A stretch of 64,000 bases of DNA from Pantoea alfalfae. GTDB taxonomy: Bacteria > Pseudomonadota > Gammaproteobacteria > Enterobacterales > Enterobacteriaceae. Below, one piece after another: positions 53,209 through 60,922 of this stretch. The notes under the pieces were generated by a model, which saw only the letters and a list, made by a program, of their open reading frames with translations, had not been told where the DNA came from and made no database searches. A program made the position numbers and the translations under genes. The first letter of the stretch is position 1; each line of letters begins with the position of its first letter. Location of the stretch: positions 2,542,001-2,606,000 of the forward strand of contig NZ_CP082292.1 in NCBI RefSeq assembly GCF_019880205.1. The letters run 5' to 3'.

Positions 53209-54318
53209 TTACGCCTCCGTTTTTTCGGTGCCAGCAGCGCCGCTTTCTGCCGCTGCTTCCTGCGTTGTAGCTGCAGGTGCAGCGAACTCACCGACTTCGA
53301 TGTTTTCAACCAGGCAACCGGCCGCGTAATCCTCGATCACGTAGTCCTCGTTGATGGACTCATAGTTCTCGATGCGGTCGCGCTTCGGCACTTCGTCAAT
53401 CAGACGGCGGTGCGTGCCCTCCTGCCAGTAAATCGACAGATTATCGGTGCGGGTGATAAACATGGCGTCGGCCGGGAAGTAAGGCACGCGCACCGCTGGC
53501 AGACCGCCGATGCGTTTCTGACTGATAATGACGTCAGCGGCCAGCTGCTCGGTGTTGGCCTGCGACTGGTTGACGATCGGGAAGTACTTATCAGCCAGCA
53601 GCTGACGGCCCACGATAACAACCAGCTCCGGGTCTTCCTGATACCACGGCTCGATCAGGGTGTTGGTGGCATCCATCACCAGCGCGTCGAGGTTGGCATA
53701 GTCGCCGTTTTTGCCGACGCGGATTTTTTCAGAGACGACGGTGCCGTCCTCTGCGGTGATTTTGCTCATCACGCGCGCCGGTGCATCGTTGCGGTACTTC
53801 TGCAACCAGCCGACGGCCACGTCCTGCAGCATCGGGAACTTCGCACGGTTCGAGGTTTTGGCGCGGGTCACGCCGTTGAAGCCGATCATGATGCGGTCAA
53901 GCGCCTGGCGCTTCACGATGGCATCACGCAGGCGGGCCTGAAAATCTTCATAGCGCGCCCACAGGTCGAGCGTGTTATAGCGGATATGAAAGTCGTAGTT
54001 GACCTGCACACACTCATAACCCTGCTTATCCAGCGCGGCAAAGTCAGCGGTTTCGCGCTCGTCGCCGCCTGCCGTGTCGGTCACGCTGGCAATCGAGCCG
54101 GACACGCCAATCCCGATTTTCTCGCCCTTCATTTCGGACACCGGCACGATGTTGATGCGGGTCAGAAAGTCGGAAGACTCCTGCACGCGGCTCATCAGGG
54201 TCTGCGTAACCGACGGCTCAACGGTAAACTTTTTGTTCATGTCGTCGGTTTCGACGCCGTTCAGCTCGGCGAGGCGGGTCATAAACTGGTTAAACTTAAA
54301 GCGGGTATTCTTGCGCAT
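53209..54318 (-). CDS. N: Major capsid protein gpN
   Basis: HK97-fold capsid subunit of 369 residues (P2: 357). Conserved MRKNTRFKFNQFMTRLAELNG, SSDFLTRINIVPVSEMKGEKIG in parts, YNTLDLWARYEDFQARLRDAI and FNGVTRAKTSNRAKFPMLQDV in parts. The last 20 residues form an Ala/Thr/Glu-rich extension. Processed by gpO in P2. Confidence 0.95.
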   Translation of the reverse strand: MRKNTRFKFNQFMTRLAELNGVETDDMNKKFTVEPSVTQTLMSRVQESSDFLTRINIVPVSEMKGEKIGIGVSGSIASVTDTAGGDERETADFAALDKQGYECVQVNYDFHIRYNTLDLWARYEDFQARLRDAIVKRQALDRIMIGFNGVTRAKTSNRAKFPMLQDVAVGWLQKYRNDAPARVMSKITAEDGTVVSEKIRVGKNGDYANLDALVMDATNTLIEPWYQEDPELVVIVGRQLLADKYFPIVNQSQANTEQLAADVIISQKRIGGLPAVRVPYFPADAMFITRTDNLSIYWQEGTHRRLIDEVPKRDRIENYESINEDYVIEDYAAGCLVENIEVGEFAAPAATTQEAAAESGAAGTEKTEA

Positions 54319-54370
54319 TGGCGTTCCTGTTTATCTCTGTGTTGGGTTTTAACGTTCAGGCAACGCCTGA

Positions 54371-55219
54371 TTAGCAGTCGGTCTGCGCGCCGGACTTCGG
54401 ATCGCTGCCGGTTGCCGCCGGGCGGCGGGTAAAGCTGCCGTCGGTCTGCGAAAGCTGGTCCTGCAGCGCAGCGAAAGCGGCGCGGTCTTCCCCGGCCTGC
54501 TGCTCGATAGCCTCCAGTCGTGCGCCGACGGATTGCTCCAGCGCCGACAGCTTCTGCGTCTGGCTCTCCGCGTTCAGCTGCACCTGCTCAGCAACGGCCG
54601 TTACCGCCGCGCCGACGTCGGCGAACTGCTCGCCGTCGATTTTCTTTTTGGCAGAGAACATCGCCGAGATGCGCGCCAGCAGGGACGGTGACGGCTCCGC
54701 CACTTCTTCAAACTCGATCACGGTTTCTTCAGCGGCGGTAAAGAGGTTGCCTTTGTCCAGCTTGCGGGACGCCAGCGGATTAACTTTGGCCGTGGCGCTG
54801 AAGCTCAGAATCTCCGTGCCGAGGCTTGCCGGGTCGTCGGTGACAGCCAGGCCGACCAGATACGCCTCGCCCGTGTCGGCGAACTCAGGGTTAACTTCAA
54901 TGGAGGTGTAGATTTTCTGGCGCGCTTTGGTCAGCTCGACCAGCTCAGGCGTCGGATCAATCCAGCCGAACAGCGCCAGCTTGCCTTTGAGCGGGCCGTC
55001 GCCGATTTCTTCAACCTCGACGGCAGTCACGTCACCAAAGCGGCGGAAAGTGCTGTCAGCGGCATAGCCCCGGATGTGCTCCATGTTGATGCGTGCGCCG
55101 TACACTTCCGGGCTGTAGTTTTTCGCCATCTGCGAAATCCAGTCACGGGAAATAACACGGCCGTCAGTGGTTGCGCCTTCAACTGCGATACGAAAACGCT
55201 TTGCTTTAATTGCTGCCAT
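54371..55219 (-). CDS. O: Capsid scaffolding protease gpO
   Basis: Scaffold and maturation protease of 282 residues (P2: 284). The N-terminal serine-protease part has MEHIRGYAADSTFRRFGDVTAVE in parts and EVNPEFADTGEAYLVGLAVTDDPASLG in parts; the C-terminal scaffold domain is helical and Q/E-rich (about 200-265). Divergent from gene P. It is first in the leftward O-N-M-L-X transcript. Confidence 0.94.
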   Translation of the reverse strand: MAAIKAKRFRIAVEGATTDGRVISRDWISQMAKNYSPEVYGARINMEHIRGYAADSTFRRFGDVTAVEVEEIGDGPLKGKLALFGWIDPTPELVELTKARQKIYTSIEVNPEFADTGEAYLVGLAVTDDPASLGTEILSFSATAKVNPLASRKLDKGNLFTAAEETVIEFEEVAEPSPSLLARISAMFSAKKKIDGEQFADVGAAVTAVAEQVQLNAESQTQKLSALEQSVGARLEAIEQQAGEDRAAFAALQDQLSQTDGSFTRRPAATGSDPKSGAQTDC

Positions 55220-55363
55220 TAATCAGGCTCCGGTCAGGTGTTGGGTCGGTTCGGGGCCAGTTTCCCCGTCGCCACACAATCCCTCAACGAATGCCAGCCC
55301 GCTGATGCATCAGCAAACAGGGACAGCAGGCGCGCCATTTTCGGCACCGGTAGCCTTGCCGGT

Positions 55364-57127
55364 ATGAACATGATACCGACAACCATCATCAGCGATCCGC
55401 GCCGTCAGGCCGCGCTGCTTTACTGGCAGGGTTATTCCGTACGCCAGATTGCGGAGACGCTCGGACAGAAAACGCCAACCGTGCAGAGCTGGAAGCTGCG
55501 CGACGCGTGGGACAACGTTGCGCCCATCAGTCGCGTGGAATCCAGCATGGAGGCCCGGCTGATCCAGCTCATCATGAAAGAGGTAAAGGGGAATGGTGAT
55601 TACAAAGAGATAGACGCGCTCGGCCGTCAGATTGAGCGCCTTGCCCGCGTTGAGCGCTATCGCAGCAGCGGCAACGAGGCCGACTTAAACCCGAACGTGC
55701 GCAACCGCAACAAAGGCGAGCGCCAGCCGGTCGTTAAAAACGAGTTCAGTGAGGAACAGACAGACAAGCTGACCGGCGTGTTTATGGATAACTGCTTTGA
55801 GTATCAGCTCAACTGGCACCGCGCCGGGCTGACTCACCGCATCCGCAATATCCTGAAGTCGCGCCAGATTGGCGCAACGTTCTACTTTGCCCGCGAGGCG
55901 CTGATCGATGCGCTGACCACCGGGCGTAACCAGATTTTTCTTTCAGCCAGCAAGGCGCAGGCACACGTCTTTAAAAACTACATCCTCGACTTCGCCCGCC
56001 TGGCTGACGTTGACCTGAAAGGCGATCCCATCGTGCTGCCGAACGGCGCGCGCCTGATATTCCTCGGCACGAATGTGCGTACCGCGCAGAGCTACACCGG
56101 CAACCTCTATCTGGATGAATATTTCTGGATCCCGAAATTCCAGGAGCTGCGCAAAGTCGCCAGCGGGATGTCGCTGCACAAGAAGTGGCGCACCACCTAC
56201 TTTTCCACGCCGTCGGCCCTGTCGCACAGCGCCTATCCGTTCTGGTCTGGCGAGCTGTTTAACAAGGGGCGGCGCAGCAGAGATGATCGCATTGAGATAG
56301 ACCTGTCGCATTCTCACCTGGCGAAAGGCGCGCTGTGCGGTGACGGGCAGTGGCGGCAGATCGTGACGGTTGAGGATGCGCTGACCGGCGGCTGTAACCT
56401 GTTCGACATTGACCAGCTGCAGCTTGAATACAGCCCGGCGGAATATCAGAACCTGCTGATGTGTGAGTTTGTCGACGACGCCGCGAGCGTATTCCCGTTT
56501 GCCGAGCTGCAGAGCTGCATGATCGACAGCCTGGAAGAGTGGGAAGACTTTAACCCGTACCTGCCGCGCCCGTTTGCATACCGGCCCATCTGGATCGGCT
56601 ATGACCCGTCGCATACCGGCGACAGCGCAGGCTGTGCGGTTATCGCGCCGCCGCTCGTTGCGGGCGGAAAGTTCCGCGTGCTGGAGCGTCACCAGTGGCG
56701 GGGCATGGACTTTGCCGCGCAGGCGAAATCTATCGAGGACTTAACCAAAAAATACACGGTTGAATATATCGGCGTGGATGCCACCGGCATCGGCCAGGGG
56801 GTTTTCCAGCTGGTACGCCAGTTTTACCCGGCCGCGCGCGAGATTAAATACTCGCCGGAAGTTAAAACGGCAATGGTGCTGAAGGCGAAAGACACCATCA
56901 GCAGCGGTCGGCTTGAATATGACGCCGGGGCGACGGATATCACGCAGTCGTTTATGGCTATCCGCAAAACCATGACGGCCAGCGGCAACCGCTCAACCTA
57001 TGAGGCGAGCCGCAGCGAAGAGGCCAGCCATGCTGACGTCGCCTGGGCAATCATGCATGCACTGTTAAACGAACCGCTTACCGCAGCCAGCGGCGGCGCT
57101 AACCCCTCTATTCTGGAATTTTACTGA
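55364..57127 (+). CDS. P: Terminase large subunit gpP
   Basis: ATPase that drives DNA packaging; 587 residues (P2: 590). N-terminal helix-turn-helix (DPRRQAALLYWQGYSVRQIAETLGQ), Walker-A-like LKSRQIGATFYFAREAL, Walker B LYLDEYFW, and the nuclease-like domain starting WIGYDPSHTGDSAGC with VDATGIGQGVFQL. The ATG at 55364 fits the family start; 42 in-frame codons upstream show no similarity. Ends in TGATG overlap with Q. Confidence 0.95.
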   Translation: MNMIPTTIISDPRRQAALLYWQGYSVRQIAETLGQKTPTVQSWKLRDAWDNVAPISRVESSMEARLIQLIMKEVKGNGDYKEIDALGRQIERLARVERYRSSGNEADLNPNVRNRNKGERQPVVKNEFSEEQTDKLTGVFMDNCFEYQLNWHRAGLTHRIRNILKSRQIGATFYFAREALIDALTTGRNQIFLSASKAQAHVFKNYILDFARLADVDLKGDPIVLPNGARLIFLGTNVRTAQSYTGNLYLDEYFWIPKFQELRKVASGMSLHKKWRTTYFSTPSALSHSAYPFWSGELFNKGRRSRDDRIEIDLSHSHLAKGALCGDGQWRQIVTVEDALTGGCNLFDIDQLQLEYSPAEYQNLLMCEFVDDAASVFPFAELQSCMIDSLEEWEDFNPYLPRPFAYRPIWIGYDPSHTGDSAGCAVIAPPLVAGGKFRVLERHQWRGMDFAAQAKSIEDLTKKYTVEYIGVDATGIGQGVFQLVRQFYPAAREIKYSPEVKTAMVLKAKDTISSGRLEYDAGATDITQSFMAIRKTMTASGNRSTYEASRSEEASHADVAWAIMHALLNEPLTAASGGANPSILEFY

Positions 57128-58173
57128 TGAGCAAACGCAGAGGCCGCAAGGCTCACACCGCCACCGCGCAGCCGGTACAGGCAACCGCACCACAGCAGCA
57201 CGCCGAGGCGTTTACCTTTGGCGACCCGACGCCGGTTATGGATAAGCGCGATATTCTGGATTATGCCGAGTGCATCGGTAACGGGCGCTGGTTTGAGCCG
57301 CCGGTCAGCTTTAGCGGGCTGGCTAAGAGCCTGCGCTCGGCCGTGCATCACAGCTCACCGATTTACGTGAAGCGCAACATTCTGGCCTCAACGTTTATTC
57401 CGCACCCGATGATGAGTCAGCAGGAGTTCAGCAAGTTTGCACTGGATTATCTGGTCTTCGGCAATGCCTTTGCCGAGCTGCGCCGCAACGGCCTGGGTAA
57501 GCCGCTGCGCCTTGAAACCACTCCGGCCAAATTTACCCGCAGAGGCGTTAAGGATGGCGTTTACTGGTTTGTTAACGATTGGAAAGAGCCGCACGAATTT
57601 TCGGCCGGCAGCGTGTTTCACCTGCTGGAGCCGGATATTAATCAGGAGCTTTACGGCCTGCCGGAATACCTCAGCGCGCTTAACTCCGCCTGGCTGAATG
57701 AGGCGGCAACGCTGTTCCGCCGCAAGTATTATCAGAACGGCGCGCACGCCGGTTACATCCTGTATATGACCGACGCGGCACAGAGCAGTAGCGACGTTGA
57801 CCGGATGCGTCAGGCGATGCGCGACACGAAAGGGCTGGGTAATTTCCGCAACCTGTTTATGTACGCGCCGAACGGTAAGCCGGACGGGATCAAGATTCTG
57901 CCGCTTAGTGAAGTGGCGACGAAAGACGATTTCTTTAACATTAAGAAGGCCAGCCGCGACGACCTGTTAAGCGCGCACCGCGTACCGCCGCAGATGATGG
58001 GGATTATCCCGGACAACTCCGGCGGGTTCGGCGACGCGGTGAAAGCGTCTCAGGTATTTGTGCGTAACGAACTGACACCACTGCAGGAGAGGATGAAAGA
58101 GATCAACGATTGGATAGGAGAAGAAGTGATCATGTTCCGTAGGTATTTGCTTGAGACAGCCGAGAAAATTTAA
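57127..58173 (+). CDS. Q: Portal protein gpQ
   Basis: Dodecameric portal at the capsid vertex, 348 residues (P2: 344). Family segments: AEAFTFGDPTPVMDKRDILDYAEC in parts, PPVSFSGLAKSLRSAVHHSSPI, GLPEYLSALNSAWLNEAATLFRRKYYQNGAHAGYI in parts and HRVPPQMMGIIPDNSGGFGD. Second gene of the P-Q operon. Confidence 0.95.
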   Translation: MSKRRGRKAHTATAQPVQATAPQQHAEAFTFGDPTPVMDKRDILDYAECIGNGRWFEPPVSFSGLAKSLRSAVHHSSPIYVKRNILASTFIPHPMMSQQEFSKFALDYLVFGNAFAELRRNGLGKPLRLETTPAKFTRRGVKDGVYWFVNDWKEPHEFSAGSVFHLLEPDINQELYGLPEYLSALNSAWLNEAATLFRRKYYQNGAHAGYILYMTDAAQSSSDVDRMRQAMRDTKGLGNFRNLFMYAPNGKPDGIKILPLSEVATKDDFFNIKKASRDDLLSAHRVPPQMMGIIPDNSGGFGDAVKASQVFVRNELTPLQERMKEINDWIGEEVIMFRRYLLETAEKI

Positions 58174-58227
58174 ATTCCATTCCATGCTAATTAAATATTA
58201 AGTGTAACTTTCCGGGGAGTTTTATAC

Positions 58228-58254
58228 ATGGCTGGCTTAACGCCAGCCATTTTA
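58228..58254. terminator. Bidirectional terminator between Q and HIT gene
   Basis: ATGGCTGGC, TTAAC, GCCAGCCAT then TTTTAC; perfect nine-pair stem between the convergent portal and HIT genes. Confidence 0.75.
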
Positions 58255-58256
58255 CA

Positions 58257-58904
58257 TCAAAGTTTGAATCCCTTGTATTTTTCAATAACCTCTAACACTC
58301 CGCTAATGTTATAATCCCGCCGCCAATTCCAAGATCCTCGAATGAGGTTTGAGTCGGAATATAGATACCTTAAAAACTGAGAAGGTAATAACGGCTTGTT
58401 ACATAGAAACTCTTTATATGAAGGATTCATATACCAAACGTAACCTCCCTGAACATCATACTCAGATGAATGGGTTCCTACCGATTTGAATTCAATTTCT
58501 TTATTCAAAGCAGTTTCAAACACTCTGGTGTAACTAACACAATGTATATGAGCATGAAAAATGCACCCGCCAGAGTGATCTATTGTTTCCCCTGCCCCAC
58601 TTTCAAAGAAAATAAGCGGAAACCCAAACTGTTTAATTGAGTACTCGTTTAGCAGAGATAATATTTTTCGTGACTCACTCTTACATTCATCATCTAATGC
58701 CGCAAATGAATTGACGTGCCATTTGGGAACGAGCATCACATGTGATGCGTTAAGAGGGCCAATGCTTGGAATTATTATAAAACTATCACTTTCAGCTATT
58801 ATATTATTTTTTTCACGGACAATTGACTCGTATCCTTGGATAGAAGTCAAACCGTTTATTTCTCTGCAGATCCCACATGCCTCATTGCAAAAATCAGTCA
58901 TCAT
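58257..58904 (-). CDS. HIT-family nucleotide hydrolase/transferase (cargo)
   Basis: Protein of 215 residues with a HIT fold. The N-terminal CGIC (about 10-13) resembles the zinc pair of HINT/GalT-type proteins; ASHVMLVPKWHVNSF is the central strand with two histidines; HAHIHCV at 117-121 is the catalytic H-x-H-x-H triad that attacks phosphate of nucleotide substrates. The remaining 90 residues are family-foreign and aromatic-rich. The gene is AT-rich and starts inside the end of a membrane protein gene, so both products are probably made together. A prophage-borne HIT enzyme next to a membrane partner suggests nucleotide signalling or nucleotide-linked defence; that is inference. Confidence 0.75.
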   Translation of the reverse strand: MMTDFCNEACGICREINGLTSIQGYESIVREKNNIIAESDSFIIIPSIGPLNASHVMLVPKWHVNSFAALDDECKSESRKILSLLNEYSIKQFGFPLIFFESGAGETIDHSGGCIFHAHIHCVSYTRVFETALNKEIEFKSVGTHSSEYDVQGGYVWYMNPSYKEFLCNKPLLPSQFLRYLYSDSNLIRGSWNWRRDYNISGVLEVIEKYKGFKL

Positions 58905-59415
58905 TCCCCCTCGCTGTGTTTTTTGGGAGCAATTTTTCAGCCCAAGCTGCCAAGCGACTTAAAACCAAGTCAGAAAAGTACCCCAAAATAAAACAAATTG
59001 AAAATGCTATCTTTGCTTTTCCGTGTCCTTTGAGAGTGGAAATGAATGCATCTGGTGAGACTATTGTGTAAGAACAAAATGCTACTAATGCAGAAAGAAA
59101 AGGTATTGAGATTCTCCAATAAAACTTATGTGACTCCCATGAAAAGTCATACTGATTACTTTTACCTCTTGCAGTTACGCGATAAAACCATTTAGCATCA
59201 TATACCCAACCACCAAAAAATCCACCAAGTAAAGAAAACAAAGAAATCTTATTATTATATTCTAGGTCAAGTTGAAACTGGAATAAGTATGCAAGATAAC
59301 ATCCAAACAGAAAAAGACCTACCAAATATGAAAACTCGAACTTTATCTGATCAGCATTGCTATTAAAATATGGAACGACCTCATCGTCACCTAAAGTTTT
59401 ATTCCTTTGACTCAT
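58894..59415 (-). CDS. Four-helix membrane protein coupled to HIT gene (cargo)
   Basis: Protein of 173 residues, not recognised. Four likely membrane helices at about 27-47, 57-74, 100-119 and 134-151, with charged N-terminus (MSQRNKTLGDDEVV) and C-terminus (EKLLPKNTARGNDD) on the same side. First gene of a two-gene unit: its last 11 bases overlap the HIT gene. AAGGCGG precedes the ATG. Strong AT richness compared with P, Q and A. Membrane pores or anchors paired with nucleotide enzymes are common in abortive-infection systems, which makes an effector role plausible but unproved. Confidence 0.7.
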   Translation of the reverse strand: MSQRNKTLGDDEVVPYFNSNADQIKFEFSYLVGLFLFGCYLAYLFQFQLDLEYNNKISLFSLLGGFFGGWVYDAKWFYRVTARGKSNQYDFSWESHKFYWRISIPFLSALVAFCSYTIVSPDAFISTLKGHGKAKIAFSICFILGYFSDLVLSRLAAWAEKLLPKNTARGNDD

Positions 59416-60005
59416 CCTTTCCGCCTTATAAATTATAATGGAGCCTTGCTCATAAAAAACTTGATAATTTAATTTAAAATAAAAATCATAACCTTAATAA
59501 AAAACCATTTTAAACAATCATAAATAAAGAAAACTACAGGAAAACATCCACCAGTAAAGTATGTATGATTTCAAAATAACCCGTTCCGTTTAATGAAGTA
59601 GCTTACAACAAGCAATTAGTAAAGATATTTAGCCATGTAATAAAACTAAAATCAATCCTTATAGATTAAGTTTTACAGCAATTGATACTAGTATAGCCAC
59701 TAAACTATATCTTAATGGTCTATTGTATTTGTTACTTATAGGCTTCGCTTATGTGCTGCCAGCATCTGAACTTAACAAATGATGAGATACAGTCTGCTAC
59801 ATACATGTTTTCTGCTTCGCGCGCAATGCTATCCCCGCCACGCCTGCCCGCTTTGTGTATCGCTTTTAATGCAGTTGCATTCACATCGCAAAACAGCGCC
59901 ATTACTGGCGCTGCAGGGTGTTACATGGCTTCAAAAACTAATGCGAATCCATGCGCGTTATGCATGCATGGCTCATTTACGTATCAGAGCGCCTGAAATT
60001 TCGGT
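59416..60005. other. AT-rich spacer with cos region
   Basis: About 590 bp. The left 330 bp are very AT-rich and hold the presumed promoter of the membrane-HIT operon. The right part contains the cos site. Overlapping short plus-strand frames here lack ribosome sites and I do not accept them as genes. Confidence 0.6.
59826..59844 (-). other. cos packaging site
   Basis: On the minus strand GGCGTGGCGGGGATAGCAT, followed by TGCGCGCG, matches the P2 19-base cohesive end (GGCGAGGCGGGGAAAGCAC, then TGCGCG) at 16 of 19 positions. Terminase M/P would cut here. Confidence 0.85.
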
Positions 60006-60230
60006 TTAAGAAGCGCTTTCATATTTCAGCTGCTGCAGATAAAGGATGCCTTCACGAAGAGAAACGGGCCGCGGTAACTCGATCATAAAAACAAAATCGT
60101 AAGTCCTGCCGAGCCAGAACCCTCCCCCCGCCTCTTTAGGGCGCTGGAAAAAAACCCATCCGCCTGGATGGAAATATTCAAGGTGATGGCCTCGGTAAAC
60201 TATCTGGTAATTAGTGTCGCTTACGCCCAT
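60006..60230 (-). CDS. Small phage early protein
   Basis: Protein of 74 residues, not recognised. Aromatic-rich, probably beta-strand structure (YQIVYRGHHLEYFHPGGWVFF, then RTYDFVFMIELPRPVSLREG split). GAGG lies nine bases before the ATG. It is the last gene of the LexA-controlled early operon, 74 bp after the dinI-like gene. Confidence 0.5.
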   Translation of the reverse strand: MGVSDTNYQIVYRGHHLEYFHPGGWVFFQRPKEAGGGFWLGRTYDFVFMIELPRPVSLREGILYLQQLKYESAS

Positions 60231-60271
60231 TTGCTAACGCCTCGCAATGCTCGTTGTTCAACCGTGCCACC

Positions 60272-60291
60272 GCCAAAATCAAGATTTTGGC
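60272..60291. promoter_or_regulatory. Inverted repeat between early genes
   Basis: GCCAAAATCAAGATTTTGGC: two nine-base arms with a two-base centre. No T-run follows, so an operator is likelier than a terminator. Confidence 0.45.
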
Positions 60292-60304
60292 ATCAGCCCG
60301 GTTA

Positions 60305-60539
60305 TCAATGAAGCCAGCTGTCATCTTCCCAGACGTTCTGAAGTAGATCATTTAGCCTGCGCTGGTCTTCATCCACATTCACACCGGGCATTACAATCTT
60401 GGTGTAACTCCCATGCCGCACCTGTACCACTGCTTCAGGAAAAAGCGCAGTTAAACGTTTATGCACTTCTTTCCCGAAAAGCATCTGCCATTGACTGACT
60501 GATTTTCTGATTCTTATCGAGCATGATTTCAATACGCAT
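60305..60539 (-). pseudogene. DinI-like gene with +1 frame change
   Basis: DinI-type proteins modulate RecA filaments and coprotease activity. Starting at ATG 60539 (GGGA upstream) the frame reads MRIEIMLDKNQKISQSMADAF, a good DinI N-terminus, then stops after nine codons at TAA. The next frame continues with GKEVHKRLTALFPEAVVQVR and ends in LNDLLQNVWEDDSWLH, a clear DinI C-terminus. Joining needs a skip of one base at TTT-CGG, about 60470-60476. UUU-C followed by the rare arginine codon CGG is a possible +1 slip site, so programmed frameshifting or a one-base insertion are both possible. Confidence 0.7.
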
Positions 60540-60547
60540 ATCAATCC

Positions 60548-60733
60548 CTAATCAGCAGCGTAAAAGATTTCCTCGCCAGCGTCCTGATGAGTCTCCGAGT
60601 TTGCCAATTCGGCAATAATGGTGAGTGCCAGTTTCAGGTCTGACGGCTTGCAGTTTGCGATTAACGAAACCTCCGCGATGAACTGCACGCATGCCATTTT
60701 TTTATGTATCTGGTTTGATTCCTGAACCGTCAT
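60548..60733 (-). CDS. Small phage early protein under LexA box
   Basis: Protein of 61 residues, not recognised; helical, with FIAEVSLIANCKPSDLKLALTII core and acidic tail AGEEIFYAAD. A strong ribosome site (GGGGAGGG) lies before the ATG. First gene after the LexA box and eight bases ahead of the dinI-like start, so it is SOS-induced together with it. Confidence 0.65.
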   Translation of the reverse strand: MTVQESNQIHKKMACVQFIAEVSLIANCKPSDLKLALTIIAELANSETHQDAGEEIFYAAD

Positions 60734-60750
60734 TTTCCCTCCCCGACTTG

Positions 60751-60770
60751 TACTGTGTATTTATACAGTA
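60751..60770. promoter_or_regulatory. LexA (SOS) box
   Basis: TACTGTGTATTTATACAGTA: CTGT, eight bases, ACAG with symmetric TA flanks, nearly perfect consensus, 18 bp before the start of the 61-residue gene. Confidence 0.92.
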
Positions 60771-60922
60771 GCATAGCATTTGCAAGTTGAGAAAGAAAAT
60801 TGTCCGAACCAAATACTTTTTTATCTGGCTGATACAAAACAATTTTATCTAAGGAGTACCACTAAAGTAAGCTGGCTATGAAACATAATGAGCTATTTAT
60901 CAGACATCTAAAGATTGTTAAT

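Noticed and set aside
53410..54432. 340-codon plus-strand frame opposite the capsid gene
   Set aside because: Antisense to the P2 N gene with strong homology; shadow frame.
59751..59996. Open frame of 81 codons spanning the cos site
   Set aside because: No ribosome site, unusual composition, and it overlaps the cohesive end that must be kept for packaging; a second frame overlaps it as well. Some P2/P4 relatives are annotated with small proteins here, but I cannot support it.
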